Shown: positions 36,296 to 45,844, numbered from the stretch's first letter. The stretch: 64,000 nt of DNA from Nostoc sp. NIES-3756 (GCF_001548375.1 NZ_AP017295.1:248001-312000), one strand, 5' to 3'. The notes: generated from the sequence alone by a model not told the origin. Translations and numbers: made by a program.

Positions 36296-36979
36296 TCAAT
36301 TACTTGAATGGATTTCATCATACTTGGCGCGGACTGCTTGTATATCCTGCCACATTAACCATTTGGGACTACCTTGTTCTTTAGACGGGTTACGTAATAA
36401 GTAGGATGGATGAAAAATCGGCATACATAAACGTCCTTCCCACTCTATCCACTGACCACGAATCTTAGTAATAGCGCGCTTATCACCAGTTAGCCCTTTG
36501 ACAGATGTTGCACCTGTTAATAAGATAATTTTCGGATCAACAAGGCGTATCTGTTCTAGTAAATATGGTAAACAAGCAGCCATTTCATTAGGAGTAGGAA
36601 CCCGGTTGTTTGGTGGACGACACTTGTTAATGTTGGCAATGTATACATCTTGCTCAGTAGTCAAGTTGACTGAAGCTAAAATTTTCTCTAGCAACTGACC
36701 TGATCTCCCAACAAATGGTAGACCTGTTTCGTCTTCATTCTGACCAGGTGCTTCTCCTATAACCATGATGGGTGCTTTAAGATTACCCCGTCCGACGACT
36801 GCATGAGTACGGGTGTTACCCAATTCACAACGCTGACATTGATTACAATGTTGTGCTAACTCGGTCAAATTTGTATAAGTTCCGGGGGGAACGGGAATTT
36901 TGCCATCTGTGGGAATCAAGTCTCGTTGGTCAAAGTTGGAATCTTCGTTAAAGAGACTAAGTTGAATTTCGCTACTCAT
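36296..36979 (-). CDS. Uracil-DNA glycosylase, family 4 (iron-sulfur type)
   Basis: Removes uracil from DNA, starting base-excision repair. The ATG at 36979 (MSSEIQLSLFNED, 227 residues) is preferred over a GTG at 37075. Cluster cysteines are in CNQCQRCELGNTR and in NINKCRPPNNRVPTPNEMAAC. The catalytic region is GEAPGQNEDETGLPFVGRSGQLL and the DNA-contact motif HPSYLLRNPS is present. Family 4 is defined by these four cysteines. Confidence 0.92.
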   Translation of the reverse strand: MSSEIQLSLFNEDSNFDQRDLIPTDGKIPVPPGTYTNLTELAQHCNQCQRCELGNTRTHAVVGRGNLKAPIMVIGEAPGQNEDETGLPFVGRSGQLLEKILASVNLTTEQDVYIANINKCRPPNNRVPTPNEMAACLPYLLEQIRLVDPKIILLTGATSVKGLTGDKRAITKIRGQWIEWEGRLCMPIFHPSYLLRNPSKEQGSPKWLMWQDIQAVRAKYDEIHSSN

Positions 36980-37189
36980 GAAAATCTGGATAATTGGCAC
37001 AGTAGCAGTCAGTGTCTGAGATACTCGGCAGTAGTTTGTGTATGATGTTCTCAGACAAATATTGTTACTGAACACTGATATTGACTAGATTTTTATTGTA
37101 TCAGTGAATTTGGGGAGTGATGCAGCTAGATAAAGTTGAGTTATGCACTCTAACTGTGTTGACTTCAACCCTCAGACCGATGATTCTAT

Positions 37190-38296
37190 CTATGAGGTAA
37201 CATTAACTTTCTGTTCCGACTCCAAAAACCCATTATCTAAGATTGTTTCTGATACTGAGTTAACCACCTGAGTTAATTGTTGCAATTTTGCAGCTACTAC
37301 CCCACTCTTAAATAATTCTTCCGCCTGAGCAATACCCGATCGCAAATCTGCACAAATCCCACTCCGCCACAGGTAAAACCCACCATTCCATAAAGCTGTT
37401 TGCTGTAACTCATTGGAATGACCAGCAAGTAAATCTTGTATTTGAATGAGCAATTCTTCAGTGCTACTCAAAGGTACATTTTTGTTAGTAAAGCCGTAAT
37501 CATGGGCTAAAAGAAAAACTCTTTCTAGCTCTTGGGAGGTTGAGGATAAACTAATGATAGCTGTGCGATCGCGTGGTAAATCACAACTTCCTTCTAATCC
37601 CTTCACCAAGGTAAATTTATTGACCCCCCGCAGTTCCAATGCTACCTGGAACATTCCTTCTGTGGGTGGGTGAACATACCCAGCAATTACATGAGCATCA
37701 CCAGCATAAGGACACCAAATTAATTCCATTGTGGCAAATGGTGGACGCTTGCCGAGTTGGTCACGGTATTCCCAAATGATATTAGTTAAAGGAAAGTGCT
37801 GTGGTGTGTAGACAAAACCAATTCCAGTTTGTGCAAATACTGTTTGGGCTTGTTCTAATGATAGGGTAGACCAATTTACACCTAATCCTTGCCAGATTTC
37901 TATTAATGGTAAACCGTATTTTGTCGGCAAGCGATCGCCTCCGTGCATTACCACTGGTTGTCCCACTGCGGATAGTAATAACGCTGTTATAGGACTGATG
38001 GGTGCGGTGCGTGTTCTGCCATCATAAGGTATACCAAAAACTATTGGTGGATTTGGAGACGCGATTGGTTGTAGTCTTGGCCCCAATTCTTCAAAAGCAT
38101 CCAACATTCCTGCTAATTCTTCCCCTGTAGGGCGCTTAATGCGGTGAGCAATTAAAAACGCACCTATCTGGGCTGGTGTCGCTTCACCTAATAACATCAT
38201 TTTAGTAGCGCTGAAAGCTTCAGCACGGGTTAAACTCTCTCCCGTGTGGTTTCCACTTCCTACTTTTTTCAGCAAATCCCTGAATACAATACTCAT
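37190..38296 (-). CDS. cnaT: CnaT, anthranilate phosphoribosyltransferase-like protein required for nir operon expression
   Basis: 368 residues in the TrpD-like glycosyltransferase family: an N-terminal helical domain (FSATKMMLLGEATPAQIGAFLIAHRIKRPTGEELAGMLDA), then an alpha/beta domain with YDGRTRTAPISPITALLLSAVG and VVMHGGDRLPTKYG in place of the TrpD phosphoribosyl site. In Anabaena PCC 7120, cnaT lies next to ntcB and is needed for expression of the nitrate operon; the mechanism is unknown. The same arrangement is seen here, 163 bases downstream of ntcB on the same strand. The name rests on context plus family. Confidence 0.82.
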   Translation of the reverse strand: MSIVFRDLLKKVGSGNHTGESLTRAEAFSATKMMLLGEATPAQIGAFLIAHRIKRPTGEELAGMLDAFEELGPRLQPIASPNPPIVFGIPYDGRTRTAPISPITALLLSAVGQPVVMHGGDRLPTKYGLPLIEIWQGLGVNWSTLSLEQAQTVFAQTGIGFVYTPQHFPLTNIIWEYRDQLGKRPPFATMELIWCPYAGDAHVIAGYVHPPTEGMFQVALELRGVNKFTLVKGLEGSCDLPRDRTAIISLSSTSQELERVFLLAHDYGFTNKNVPLSSTEELLIQIQDLLAGHSNELQQTALWNGGFYLWRSGICADLRSGIAQAEELFKSGVVAAKLQQLTQVVNSVSETILDNGFLESEQKVNVTS

Positions 38297-38357
38297 AAGT
38301 CACTAGTCAATAGGAGCCAGTGCTGTGGGCGGCTCTGCCGACTTGAAGCAACTGGCG

Positions 38358-38453
38358 TTCAATAGTCAACAGTCAATAGTCAACAGTCAACAGCTAAGAA
38401 AGAGGTTTTGAACTATAGACTATGGACTACGGACTATGGACATTTGACTAATC
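38358..38453. repeat. Heptamer repeats between ntcB and cnaT
   Basis: CAATAGTCAACAGT units and later ACTATAGACTATGGACTAC-type units fill most of the spacer between the two regulatory genes. Confidence 0.8.
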
Positions 38454-38459
38454 ATAACT

Positions 38460-39398
38460 TCAGGATGCCGATCGCTGCTGCTCCATTAGTGGGGGAATAT
38501 TTTCCCTGACTAGTTGCCAAAAATGTTTAATGGGGGGAATTTGTAAACGGTCTTGAGTTGTCACCATAACAACACGACGAGTCAAGCTGGAATTGTCTGG
38601 TAATGCGTTGTTAGCTAAAGGACGCACTGCTAAGGTGGGGTCAAGGCGTGCTTCTAATAATGCGGAGGTGGGAAGTAAGGCAATTAATTCTCCTTGGCGC
38701 ACTACTCCCCGAAAAGCATCTAAAGTATTAACTTCTAAAGCTGCTTGTAGTGTGGCTTCTAGTCGCTCAAATTTATCTTGGACTAGACGCTGCATCCCAT
38801 AGCCATCTTTAAACACTACTTGGGGATAACGTACCAATTCTGACCAAGGCACACGCTCGTATTGAGCTAAAGGATGATTAGCAGCAATTAAAAGTTCTAT
38901 CGGCTCATCATACAAAACTTCTACCACCATTTCTCTAGCGGTGGTGAGAAAGCGATTATTCATGACAATTGCCAAGTCTACTAAACCATCTTTGAGGACT
39001 TTCAGAGCGCGATCGCTCCCCAAAGATGTCACTCGCAATTGTACTTCCGGAAAATCATGGCAAAACTTTTGTAACACTGGTGGTAAGTAAGAACCACACA
39101 GGGAATGAATCGCTGCAATACACAATTCTGGCTGCTTCCCAGCTATTAAATCTACTAACTCTTGTGTAGCCGTTTCCCATTCTTGACAAATTTTCCGGGC
39201 GCGGGGGAGTAAGCGTTCACCACCTAAAGTCAACTTGGCTTGATTAGTTCTGTGAAATAGCTCTACACCCAAATCAGCTTCTAGTGACTGAATTTGCCGA
39301 CTGATAGTAGATTGGGTGACACCACATTTACCAGCAGCCTTTTGAAAGCTGCCGGTTTCTGCGATCGCCAAAAAAGCTTGCAACTGCTCTAGTCGCAT
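38460..39398 (-). CDS. ntcB: NtcB, LysR-type activator of nitrate assimilation
   Basis: 312 residues. An N-terminal winged helix-turn-helix (MRLEQLQAFLAIAETGSFQKAAGKCGVTQSTISRQIQSLEADLG) is followed by a LysR substrate-binding domain. NtcB of Anabaena and Synechococcus activates the nirA operon in response to nitrite or nitrate. Its place beside cnaT and about 4.8 kb from nirA fits. The promoter at 39436-39477 is a perfect NtcA-activated type, so expression should rise on nitrogen limitation. A T-N11-A operator in the nirA promoter could not be fixed by eye. Confidence 0.9.
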   Translation of the reverse strand: MRLEQLQAFLAIAETGSFQKAAGKCGVTQSTISRQIQSLEADLGVELFHRTNQAKLTLGGERLLPRARKICQEWETATQELVDLIAGKQPELCIAAIHSLCGSYLPPVLQKFCHDFPEVQLRVTSLGSDRALKVLKDGLVDLAIVMNNRFLTTAREMVVEVLYDEPIELLIAANHPLAQYERVPWSELVRYPQVVFKDGYGMQRLVQDKFERLEATLQAALEVNTLDAFRGVVRQGELIALLPTSALLEARLDPTLAVRPLANNALPDNSSLTRRVVMVTTQDRLQIPPIKHFWQLVRENIPPLMEQQRSAS

Positions 39399-39435
39399 TG
39401 GTATGTAGCCTGAATTACATTTATGGCATTCAATT

Positions 39436-39477
39436 AAAGTACCCGATCTTGTTCCAGAATTTCGTAGGGTTTGCTAC
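39436..39477 (-). promoter_or_regulatory. NtcA-activated promoter of ntcB
   Basis: On the minus strand GTAGCAAACCCTAC (39477-39464) is a perfect GTA-N8-TAC box. Exactly 22 bases downstream lies TACTTT (39441-39436), matching TAN3T. This is the canonical class II NtcA promoter, placing transcription start near 39429, some 30 bases before the ntcB ATG. Confidence 0.88.
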
Positions 39478-39561
39478 ATAATTGGTTATTAGTCATTAGT
39501 CATTAGTCATTAGTTCATAGTTATTCTCCTCTGCCCCTCTGCTCCCACATCTCCCGACTCT

Positions 39562-41436
39562 CTAGAAAGTAAATGTAGTCCGCAATACGCCTACAGTTGT
39601 GGTTTCGTTTCTGCTGTCACCCTCTGGGTTAAATAGAACAAATGCGCCAGGGGTGATGCTAATGTTATCGCTGACTTTGAAGCGATAGTAGGCTTCCAAA
39701 TGGTAAGGAGTAGCTCTGTTTTCACCTTCTGGAGTCAGTCGAGCCTCACCACCTGCATCTGTACGGTAAAGTGGCTGACCAAATAGAAGCCCCGCACTAC
39801 TGCCTGATTGCAATAAATCTCTAAAGTGAAGTCCTACCATCCAACTTGTAAAGGTCGTAGAAGCATTAACCCTTGTAGAAGAATCATCAACAAATATGGC
39901 TGCACCGTAGCCAGATAAGGCTATTTTGGGAGAAAATCGCCATGTGACAGTACCACCAACCGAGTTGAGCTTGACTGGTGTATCACTTGGCGCACCGGCT
40001 AGAGCATTGATGTCACTTCTAATTAATCCTGTGCCTAAAATATTGATTTCGTGGTAGCTGTTGGCATAGTTTAAACCAACATCAATGTCACGGGTGGGTT
40101 TAAAGGTTAACTGTGCAGCTATCACACTACTACCACTAAACAAACCACCCCCCAAGGGTGTAGTAGATATTCCCGATCCTTCTATTGCCTCATTTGGAGA
40201 TTTTTGTGGCAAGTTGGCGTTGACGCTACCGTACAAAGCTCTAAAATCTAAACTGGGGGAGAAAGTATAAATAAATCCCGCAGCCGAGGCTAAACCAGAG
40301 CCGGAAGTACCACCAGAGACACGTAATACAGGGTTCAAGTTGCCAAAGCGAGAAATTGATTCTTGTCCCTCACCAGAAAAAGGTGTAATTGCTGGAAAAG
40401 CATCTGATGTTTCCGCCGCAGTTCCCGCAAATAAGGTTAACTTATCTGCAACAGGGAAAATATACAGTAATTTGTAAAGCTCTACACTATTCTGTCCAAC
40501 AGCAGACAAATTCTTGACGTTGATACCAGGAAACTGTGGTTCAAAACTAGTACGAGCGCTGCTAGCACTTAAAAGAGGCGAAGCTAATCCTAAACTTTCT
40601 TGTACGCTACCACGACCATCCGCTCCACCCAAAAAGTTGTAAGATTGTAAGCCAGTAATTAGTGTATCTTTACCTGTAAAGCTAGTGGTGAGGTTTAATC
40701 GCACCCGATTAACTAAGACGATATTGGGATCGCCTCTATCAGGAGCGCCGCCAGTAGCACCAATACCAGCAATGATTACTTCACCATTGAGTTTTGTCGT
40801 AGTCGAAAATTGATTAGCTTCTAGTTCTGTTGTACGCGCTTCTAAAGCATCTACTCTACCCCGGAGTGTGGCTAGTTCCGCAGCAAATTGTTCTTGCAAT
40901 TTTTGCAAGGTGGCTAAATCTTCTTTCCTCACCAAATCAGCAGTGGCGGTAGCAATGAGTTCGTTGATTCTGTCTAGACAAGCATTTAAACCAGCCGCAA
41001 ACTCATAACGAGTCATCGCCCGATTACCACGATAGGTGCGATTGGGATAACCAGCGATACAACCGTAGCGTTCAACTAAAGATTGCAGTGCTTGGAAAGC
41101 CCAATCGGTGGGTTGTACATCTGATAACTGTGATACAGATGTTACTTGTGCAAGTCCAGATGATGTTGCAGAACCTGATTTTGAATCTTGTGTTTGGGAC
41201 TGTTGATTAGTAGTGGCAGAATCTTGTTCAACTGCATCAGATATTAGCGATTCTTGCTTATTAGAATCAGCTAAATTGGCTTCAGCAACATCATATTTTT
41301 GAGTAAGACTACTATTTTCTTCAACAGATTTGTCTGGTTCTACTAATGGATTAGTAGTGGCTTGTACAGGTAACAAACCATAAAATAACCATAAAAAGGC
41401 TGCTCCACCAGCAGAGGCTAGTAGATATTTTGTCAT
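39562..41436 (-). CDS. SLH/OprB-type outer-membrane porin
   Basis: 624 residues. A signal peptide (LLASAGGAAFLWLFYGLLPVQATT), a Gln/Ser-rich linker, one SLH module (LSDVQPTDWAFQALQSLVERYGCIAGYPNRTYRGNRAMTRYEFA), a coiled coil (LQKLQEQFAAELATLRGRVDALE) and a beta-barrel ending in FTF with a terminal aromatic. This is the standard cyanobacterial porin layout; the coiled coil and SLH part bind peptidoglycan. Its position among nitrate genes suggests a role in nitrate entry, but nothing in the sequence shows substrate choice. No NtcA box was found upstream. Confidence 0.9.
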   Translation of the reverse strand: MTKYLLASAGGAAFLWLFYGLLPVQATTNPLVEPDKSVEENSSLTQKYDVAEANLADSNKQESLISDAVEQDSATTNQQSQTQDSKSGSATSSGLAQVTSVSQLSDVQPTDWAFQALQSLVERYGCIAGYPNRTYRGNRAMTRYEFAAGLNACLDRINELIATATADLVRKEDLATLQKLQEQFAAELATLRGRVDALEARTTELEANQFSTTTKLNGEVIIAGIGATGGAPDRGDPNIVLVNRVRLNLTTSFTGKDTLITGLQSYNFLGGADGRGSVQESLGLASPLLSASSARTSFEPQFPGINVKNLSAVGQNSVELYKLLYIFPVADKLTLFAGTAAETSDAFPAITPFSGEGQESISRFGNLNPVLRVSGGTSGSGLASAAGFIYTFSPSLDFRALYGSVNANLPQKSPNEAIEGSGISTTPLGGGLFSGSSVIAAQLTFKPTRDIDVGLNYANSYHEINILGTGLIRSDINALAGAPSDTPVKLNSVGGTVTWRFSPKIALSGYGAAIFVDDSSTRVNASTTFTSWMVGLHFRDLLQSGSSAGLLFGQPLYRTDAGGEARLTPEGENRATPYHLEAYYRFKVSDNISITPGAFVLFNPEGDSRNETTTVGVLRTTFTF

Positions 41437-41842
41437 AATGACTCCAGATATATGTGATGTAGTAAAAAATTAAGTCGATGTTTAAATACAATTGATAAGT
41501 AAATTTAAAGTTTAATTAGCAAGCTAATACTTTTTACTTTAAATTTCAGGAATTTACTTCGCCGCATTAACTTATCAATACATAGATATTCATCGCAAGG
41601 GTTAAATTATAGTAAATACTATTTCGGGGGAAAAATCACACTAAAGCTTATTGATAAATCTTATAGCCCTTATAGCTTAAATAAAGCTCATATTTATGCA
41701 AAAATGTAGTGTTTGGTAGAAGACAAACACTACATTAATATGTATTGGTTTTTTGAGCCTTAATTTATCGCTATCGGCTACCGCTAGGTGGAAAACTCTT
41801 ATAATCATCAAAGACTGTTAAGTTTGTTCTGTGTTCCCTACT
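41437..41842. other. 406-base spacer upstream of porin gene
   Basis: No gene is seen. It contains the terminator of the HEAT-repeat gene (41703-41736) and AT-rich promoter sequence for the porin gene. No NtcA box of the GTA-N8-TAC form was found. Confidence 0.5.
41703..41736 (-). terminator. Intrinsic terminator of HEAT-repeat gene
   Basis: AATGTAGTGTTTG (41703-41715) and CAAACACTACATT (41724-41736) form a perfect 13-bp stem. On the minus strand it is followed by TTTTGC, so it should stop transcription from the upstream HEAT gene. Confidence 0.78.
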
Positions 41843-43039
41843 CTATGCCAAAGAAGGTGTTAGTTTTTTGAGTGCAGCGATCGCATGGAGTCTGACAAAC
41901 TCATCTGGGTCTTGCTGCATCTGGTTTAATAGTTCTGTGGCTTGTGTACAGCCTAACTGTCCCAAAGATAGAGCGATCGCACTTTTAACACTGTTAATTG
42001 TTGTGGCTGGATGGGTTGCTTGTACCATCTGCAAGAGAATTTCTGTGGCTGGTGTTTTTAACTCAGGCTTTTGTATACGTCCCAAAACGGTGACAATTTC
42101 CTGCCAAAGTGTTACAGAGGCGAGTTGAGTTAGTGCTTGCTGTAAATACTCCAGTCCTGTTAGTGACTCTAACCAACTCAAGGCGCGGATAATTTCTAGC
42201 TGTAATGTAATTGGTGTATGAGGCGATATCAGTACTGTAAACAGGTGTTGGGCTGCATCATCACCCATTCGGGCAAGGGCAACGGCAGCTACACAGCAAA
42301 CCTCAATGTTAAAGTCATAAAGATGTGGCTGTATTCTTCTAATCAAATCCAATTGGGTAGATAATTCCGGACGATAACTTAAACCGACAATTGCTGTACG
42401 TCTAACAGGTGCGGCTAAATCATTCAAAGCATTTAAGAGTACAGGCGCTACACGTTCATCATGAAAACTGCTGAGGGCTTCTAAGGCGGCGGTGCGGACT
42501 GCGGCTTGACTATCTTGCACCACGGTTAACAAAGGGGTGATGGTTTCTGTACGGCGGATGTAAGCGAGCGATCGCACTGCCACAAGTCTGGTATTTTCAT
42601 CTTTGAGCAATTCGCTGAGTTTAGGAATAGCTACAGTTCCGAATTGTCCCAAAGAAGATGCGGCGATCGCCCTCAGTTCTTCATCTTCATTTACCTGCAA
42701 AAATTCCACCAAAGGATTAATCACATCTGGATGGGGAAACTCACCCAAAATTCTGGCAGCAAACCAGCGCAATTCATCCTCTGCATCCTCATCTTCTAAG
42801 ATGTCAATCAAGGGATTGATGGCAATATTTCCCAAACTGATTAACACCTTGGCAATATCCCAGCGTTGATGAAAATCTCCCATCTCCAACGCAGAGAGTG
42901 ACAATTCTAAAACATATTCTGGATCAGCTTCATTCTTACCGACCAAAATCAGCTGTTGCAGATGGTGAATCAATGATGACCAATCACCTGCATGATATGC
43001 TGCCTGTGCCTGCGCCAAAAGTTGACTGATATTATTCAC
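41843..43039 (-). CDS. HEAT-repeat protein
   Basis: 398 residues composed mainly of HEAT/PBS-lyase-type helical repeats (VINPLVEFLQVNEDEELRAIAASSLGQFG, ITPLLTVVQDSQAAVRTAALEALSSF). Such repeats occur in phycobilisome lyases and in many scaffold proteins. There is no chromophore-binding or catalytic motif visible. The gene is between the porin and the small Rieske gene, upstream of the nitrate operon; an involvement in nitrate assimilation is only a guess from position. Confidence 0.8.
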   Translation of the reverse strand: MNNISQLLAQAQAAYHAGDWSSLIHHLQQLILVGKNEADPEYVLELSLSALEMGDFHQRWDIAKVLISLGNIAINPLIDILEDEDAEDELRWFAARILGEFPHPDVINPLVEFLQVNEDEELRAIAASSLGQFGTVAIPKLSELLKDENTRLVAVRSLAYIRRTETITPLLTVVQDSQAAVRTAALEALSSFHDERVAPVLLNALNDLAAPVRRTAIVGLSYRPELSTQLDLIRRIQPHLYDFNIEVCCVAAVALARMGDDAAQHLFTVLISPHTPITLQLEIIRALSWLESLTGLEYLQQALTQLASVTLWQEIVTVLGRIQKPELKTPATEILLQMVQATHPATTINSVKSAIALSLGQLGCTQATELLNQMQQDPDEFVRLHAIAALKKLTPSLA

Positions 43040-43149
43040 AGTAATTAAAAAAAATGGGGAGCGCTGATGGTTAACAGTTGACGGTTGACAGTTGAGTCAG
43101 AAATCATTACTTCCTCTGCCTCCTGTCTTCTATCTTCTGCCTTCTCACA

Positions 43150-43557
43150 CTAACTTTGCCTAACTACAACTGAACTTCCCTCAATCTTGGCGGCGTAAGT
43201 TTTGAGTGGTTGTGTAGCTGGTTCTTTTTGAACTTTACCATCAATACCATATTCTGCGCCATGACATGGGCAAACAAATTTTTTGGCTTCGGCTTTCCAT
43301 GCGACTGTGCAGCCTTTGTGGGTGCAGGTGGGGTTAACTGCAACGAGATTTTCTTTTGATGTATCTACTACTAAAACGGGGCCGATGGAAGAATTTTCGT
43401 TTAGTAATTGGCCTGATTTATCCAAGTCTGTAACATTACCCACCGTTTGCCAGTCTGTAGATGCTGTTTGTGCGGAACTACAAGCAGCGATCGCCACAGG
43501 TAAGCTACTCGCTATCAAACCCAAACCTACCCAATTAATAAAATCACGACGTTTCAT
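43150..43557 (-). CDS. Small Rieske [2Fe-2S] lipoprotein-like protein
   Basis: 135 residues. The N terminus MKRRDFINWVGLGLIASSLPVAIAACSS combines a twin-arginine pattern with a lipobox-like AIAAC. The rest is a minimal Rieske domain with CTHKGCTVAWKAEAKKFVCPCHGAEYG, both Cys-His pairs present. It lacks the transmembrane anchor and length of PetC of the cytochrome b6f complex. It is probably an exported electron carrier. It is divergent from nirA, whose promoter lies between them. Partner unknown. Confidence 0.85.
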   Translation of the reverse strand: MKRRDFINWVGLGLIASSLPVAIAACSSAQTASTDWQTVGNVTDLDKSGQLLNENSSIGPVLVVDTSKENLVAVNPTCTHKGCTVAWKAEAKKFVCPCHGAEYGIDGKVQKEPATQPLKTYAAKIEGSSVVVRQS

Positions 43558-43560
43558 AGT

Positions 43561-43676
43561 TTTTGGTCATTAGTCATTAGTCATTGGTCATTAGTCATCA
43601 GTCATTAGTCCATAGTTTTTTCTACTTCCCCATCTCCCCCCACTCCTTTATCTCCCTCATCTCCCTCATCTCCCCC
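43561..43676. repeat. ATTAGTC and CTCCCTCAT heptamer-type repeats
   Basis: Seven or more TCATTAG units, then pyrimidine-rich CTCCCTCAT units, lie upstream of the Rieske gene and more than 150 bases upstream of the nirA NtcA box. Confidence 0.85.
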
Positions 43677-43834
43677 AGTTCTCACGAAAAGACCAGGAAA
43701 TTGAACCAGAGTCAGTAAAAATCTGTATGCACGGCGTAGCAATGCTTTACAAGCATTTTTGACTACTCATTGAGCAAGTGTAATGCAGAAAACGCATATC
43801 AACTATTCAATTTAAGCATTATTACTATGATTTT

Positions 43835-43876
43835 GTAGCTACTTATACTATTTTACCTCAAATCTCAACATAACCT
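43835..43876 (+). promoter_or_regulatory. NtcA-activated promoter of the nir operon
   Basis: GTAGCTACTTATAC (43835-43848) is a perfect GTA-N8-TAC NtcA box. Exactly 22 bases later TAACCT (43871-43876) fits the TAN3T -10 element. Transcription would start near 43883, leaving a leader of about 280 bases before nirA. Confidence 0.9.
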
Positions 43877-44166
43877 TAGTAGTATCGAAATTGTTACATA
43901 AACATTCAAATAAACCACTTGACAAATTGAGCCAATGTAAAAGATTACCAATCACTCTCACTGCATTCAATGAACAATAGGCGGCTTACCAGTAATTGAA
44001 ATAGCAGGAAAATCATTCTAAAACGCTCTTGAGTACAAGTAATCAAATCTAAATAAATATTTCACTATTAAACACTCGTAGATTACACAACAAACTACGG
44101 GCTGATTGATGTTGAGTAAATAACTTGGCAAGTTCCAGATGATTAGTAGTTTATGAGAACCAGCTC

Positions 44167-45753
44167 ATGACAGACACAGCAACTACCGCAAAAGCCAGTC
44201 TGAATAAGTTTGAGAAATTCAAAGCTGAAAAGGACGGGCTGGCTATCAAGTCAGAAATAGATAAAATTGCCTCTCTTGGATGGGAAGCAATGGACGAAAC
44301 AGACCGGGATCATCGCCTGAAGTGGGTGGGTGTATTCTTTCGTCCAGTCACTCCCGGCAAGTTTATGATCCGGATGCGGATGCCTAATGGTATTCTCACC
44401 AGCGATCAGATGCGTGTTTTAGCCGAAGTGGTGCAGCGTTACGGAGATGACGGTAACGCCGATATTACAACCAGACAAAATATCCAATTACGTGGAATCA
44501 GAATTGAAGATTTACCAGATATCTTCAATAAATTTCATGCCGTGGGTTTAACCAGTGTGCAATCAGGAATGGACAACATTCGCAACATCACAGGTGATGC
44601 CGTGGCTGGGTTAGATGCGGATGAGTTGTATGACACCCGCGAGTTGGTGCAGCAAATTCAGGATTTACTCACCAATAAAGGAGAAGGTAATCCCGAATTT
44701 ACTAACTTACCTCGGAAATTTAATATTGCGATCGCTGGTGGACGAGACAATTCAGTCCATGCAGAAATCAACGATTTAGCCTTTGTTCCAGCATTCAAAG
44801 AAGTCAATGGAGATTGGGTATTAGGGAATCCTGAAAAGTCTCCAACACCTCAAAAAGTATTCGGATTTAACGTCCTCGTCGGTGGTTTCTTTTCCGCTAA
44901 ACGTTGTGAAGCGGCGATCCCCTTAAATGCTTGGGTCACACCAGAAGAAGTTGTCGCTGTATGTAAAGCTGTTTTAGAGGTTTATCGTGACAACGGCTCC
45001 AGGGCTAACCGCCTCAAATCTCGCTTGATGTGGTTGATTGATGAGTGGGGTATAGAGAAGTTTCGTTATGAAGTCGAACAGCGTTTAGGTAAGACCTTAC
45101 TACACGCCGCACCCAAAGACGAAATCGATTGGGAAAAACGTGACCACATCGGAGTCTATAAACAGAAACAAGAAGGATTGAACTACGTAGGCTTACATAT
45201 CCCTGTAGGTAGGTTGTATGCCGAAGATATGTTTGAGTTGGCAAGGTTAGCCGATGTTTACGGTAGCGGTGAAATCCGTATGACTGTCGAACAAAACGTG
45301 ATTATCCCCCACATTCCCGACTCTCGCTTACAAACACTGTTAGCAGATCCCTTGCTAGAGAGATTTTCCATTGATCCTGGAGCATTAACGCGATCGCTAG
45401 TTTCTTGCACAGGCGCACAATTTTGCAACTTCGCTCTCATCGAAACCAAAAACCGCGCCTCAGAAATAATTAAAGCTTTGGAAAGTGAACTCACCTTCAC
45501 TCGTCCAGTACGCATCCATTGGACAGGCTGTCCCAACTCCTGCGGACAACCCCAAGTTGCAGACATCGGCCTTATGGGAACCAAAGCCCGTAAAGATGGC
45601 AAAGCTGTAGAAGGCGTTGATATTTATATGGGTGGCAAAGTCGGCAAAGATGCACATTTAGGTAGCTGCGTGCAAAAAGGCATCCCATGCGACGACTTGC
45701 AACCAGTATTGCGAGACTTACTCATCCAGAACTTCGGCGCTAAACCCAAATAA
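44167..45753 (+). CDS. nirA: Ferredoxin-nitrite reductase
   Basis: Reduces nitrite to ammonium with six electrons from ferredoxin, using siroheme and a [4Fe-4S] cluster. At 528 residues it has the family length. Cluster/siroheme cysteines are in SCTGAQFCNF and HWTGCPNSCGQPQ. Substrate/siroheme basic residues are present in the TTRQNIQLRGI region. It is the first gene of the operon, expressed from the NtcA promoter upstream. A 54-base hairpin repeat follows before nrtA. Confidence 0.97.
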   Translation: MTDTATTAKASLNKFEKFKAEKDGLAIKSEIDKIASLGWEAMDETDRDHRLKWVGVFFRPVTPGKFMIRMRMPNGILTSDQMRVLAEVVQRYGDDGNADITTRQNIQLRGIRIEDLPDIFNKFHAVGLTSVQSGMDNIRNITGDAVAGLDADELYDTRELVQQIQDLLTNKGEGNPEFTNLPRKFNIAIAGGRDNSVHAEINDLAFVPAFKEVNGDWVLGNPEKSPTPQKVFGFNVLVGGFFSAKRCEAAIPLNAWVTPEEVVAVCKAVLEVYRDNGSRANRLKSRLMWLIDEWGIEKFRYEVEQRLGKTLLHAAPKDEIDWEKRDHIGVYKQKQEGLNYVGLHIPVGRLYAEDMFELARLADVYGSGEIRMTVEQNVIIPHIPDSRLQTLLADPLLERFSIDPGALTRSLVSCTGAQFCNFALIETKNRASEIIKALESELTFTRPVRIHWTGCPNSCGQPQVADIGLMGTKARKDGKAVEGVDIYMGGKVGKDAHLGSCVQKGIPCDDLQPVLRDLLIQNFGAKPK

Positions 45754-45757
45754 GTAT

Positions 45758-45811
45758 GTAGTAAGGACTTTAGTCCTTCTTAATTCTTCTCAGCACTAAA
45801 GTCCTTACTAC
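45758..45811. repeat. Palindromic repeat at the nirA-nrtA junction
   Basis: GTAGTAAGGACTTTAGT (45758-45774) and its exact complement (45795-45811) form a 17-bp perfect stem with a 20-base loop. It is four bases after the nirA stop codon and has no T-run, so it is more likely an mRNA-processing or stabilising element than a terminator. Confidence 0.88.
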
Positions 45812-45844
45812 CAACCACTGACGAATTAACACTTACACAAAACT

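Larger units (their letters stand above)
43558..44166. other. 609-base nirA regulatory region
   Basis: It holds heptamer repeats (43561-43676), the NtcA promoter (43835-43876) and a leader of about 280 bases before nirA. NtcB sites are expected between the NtcA box and the upstream repeats but none was fixed with confidence. Confidence 0.6.

Noticed and set aside
43874..43899. Second possible NtcA box near AGTAGTATCGAAATTGTTAC
   Set aside because: The spacing is GTA-N10-TAC rather than N8; the perfect box is upstream with the right distance to a -10 element.
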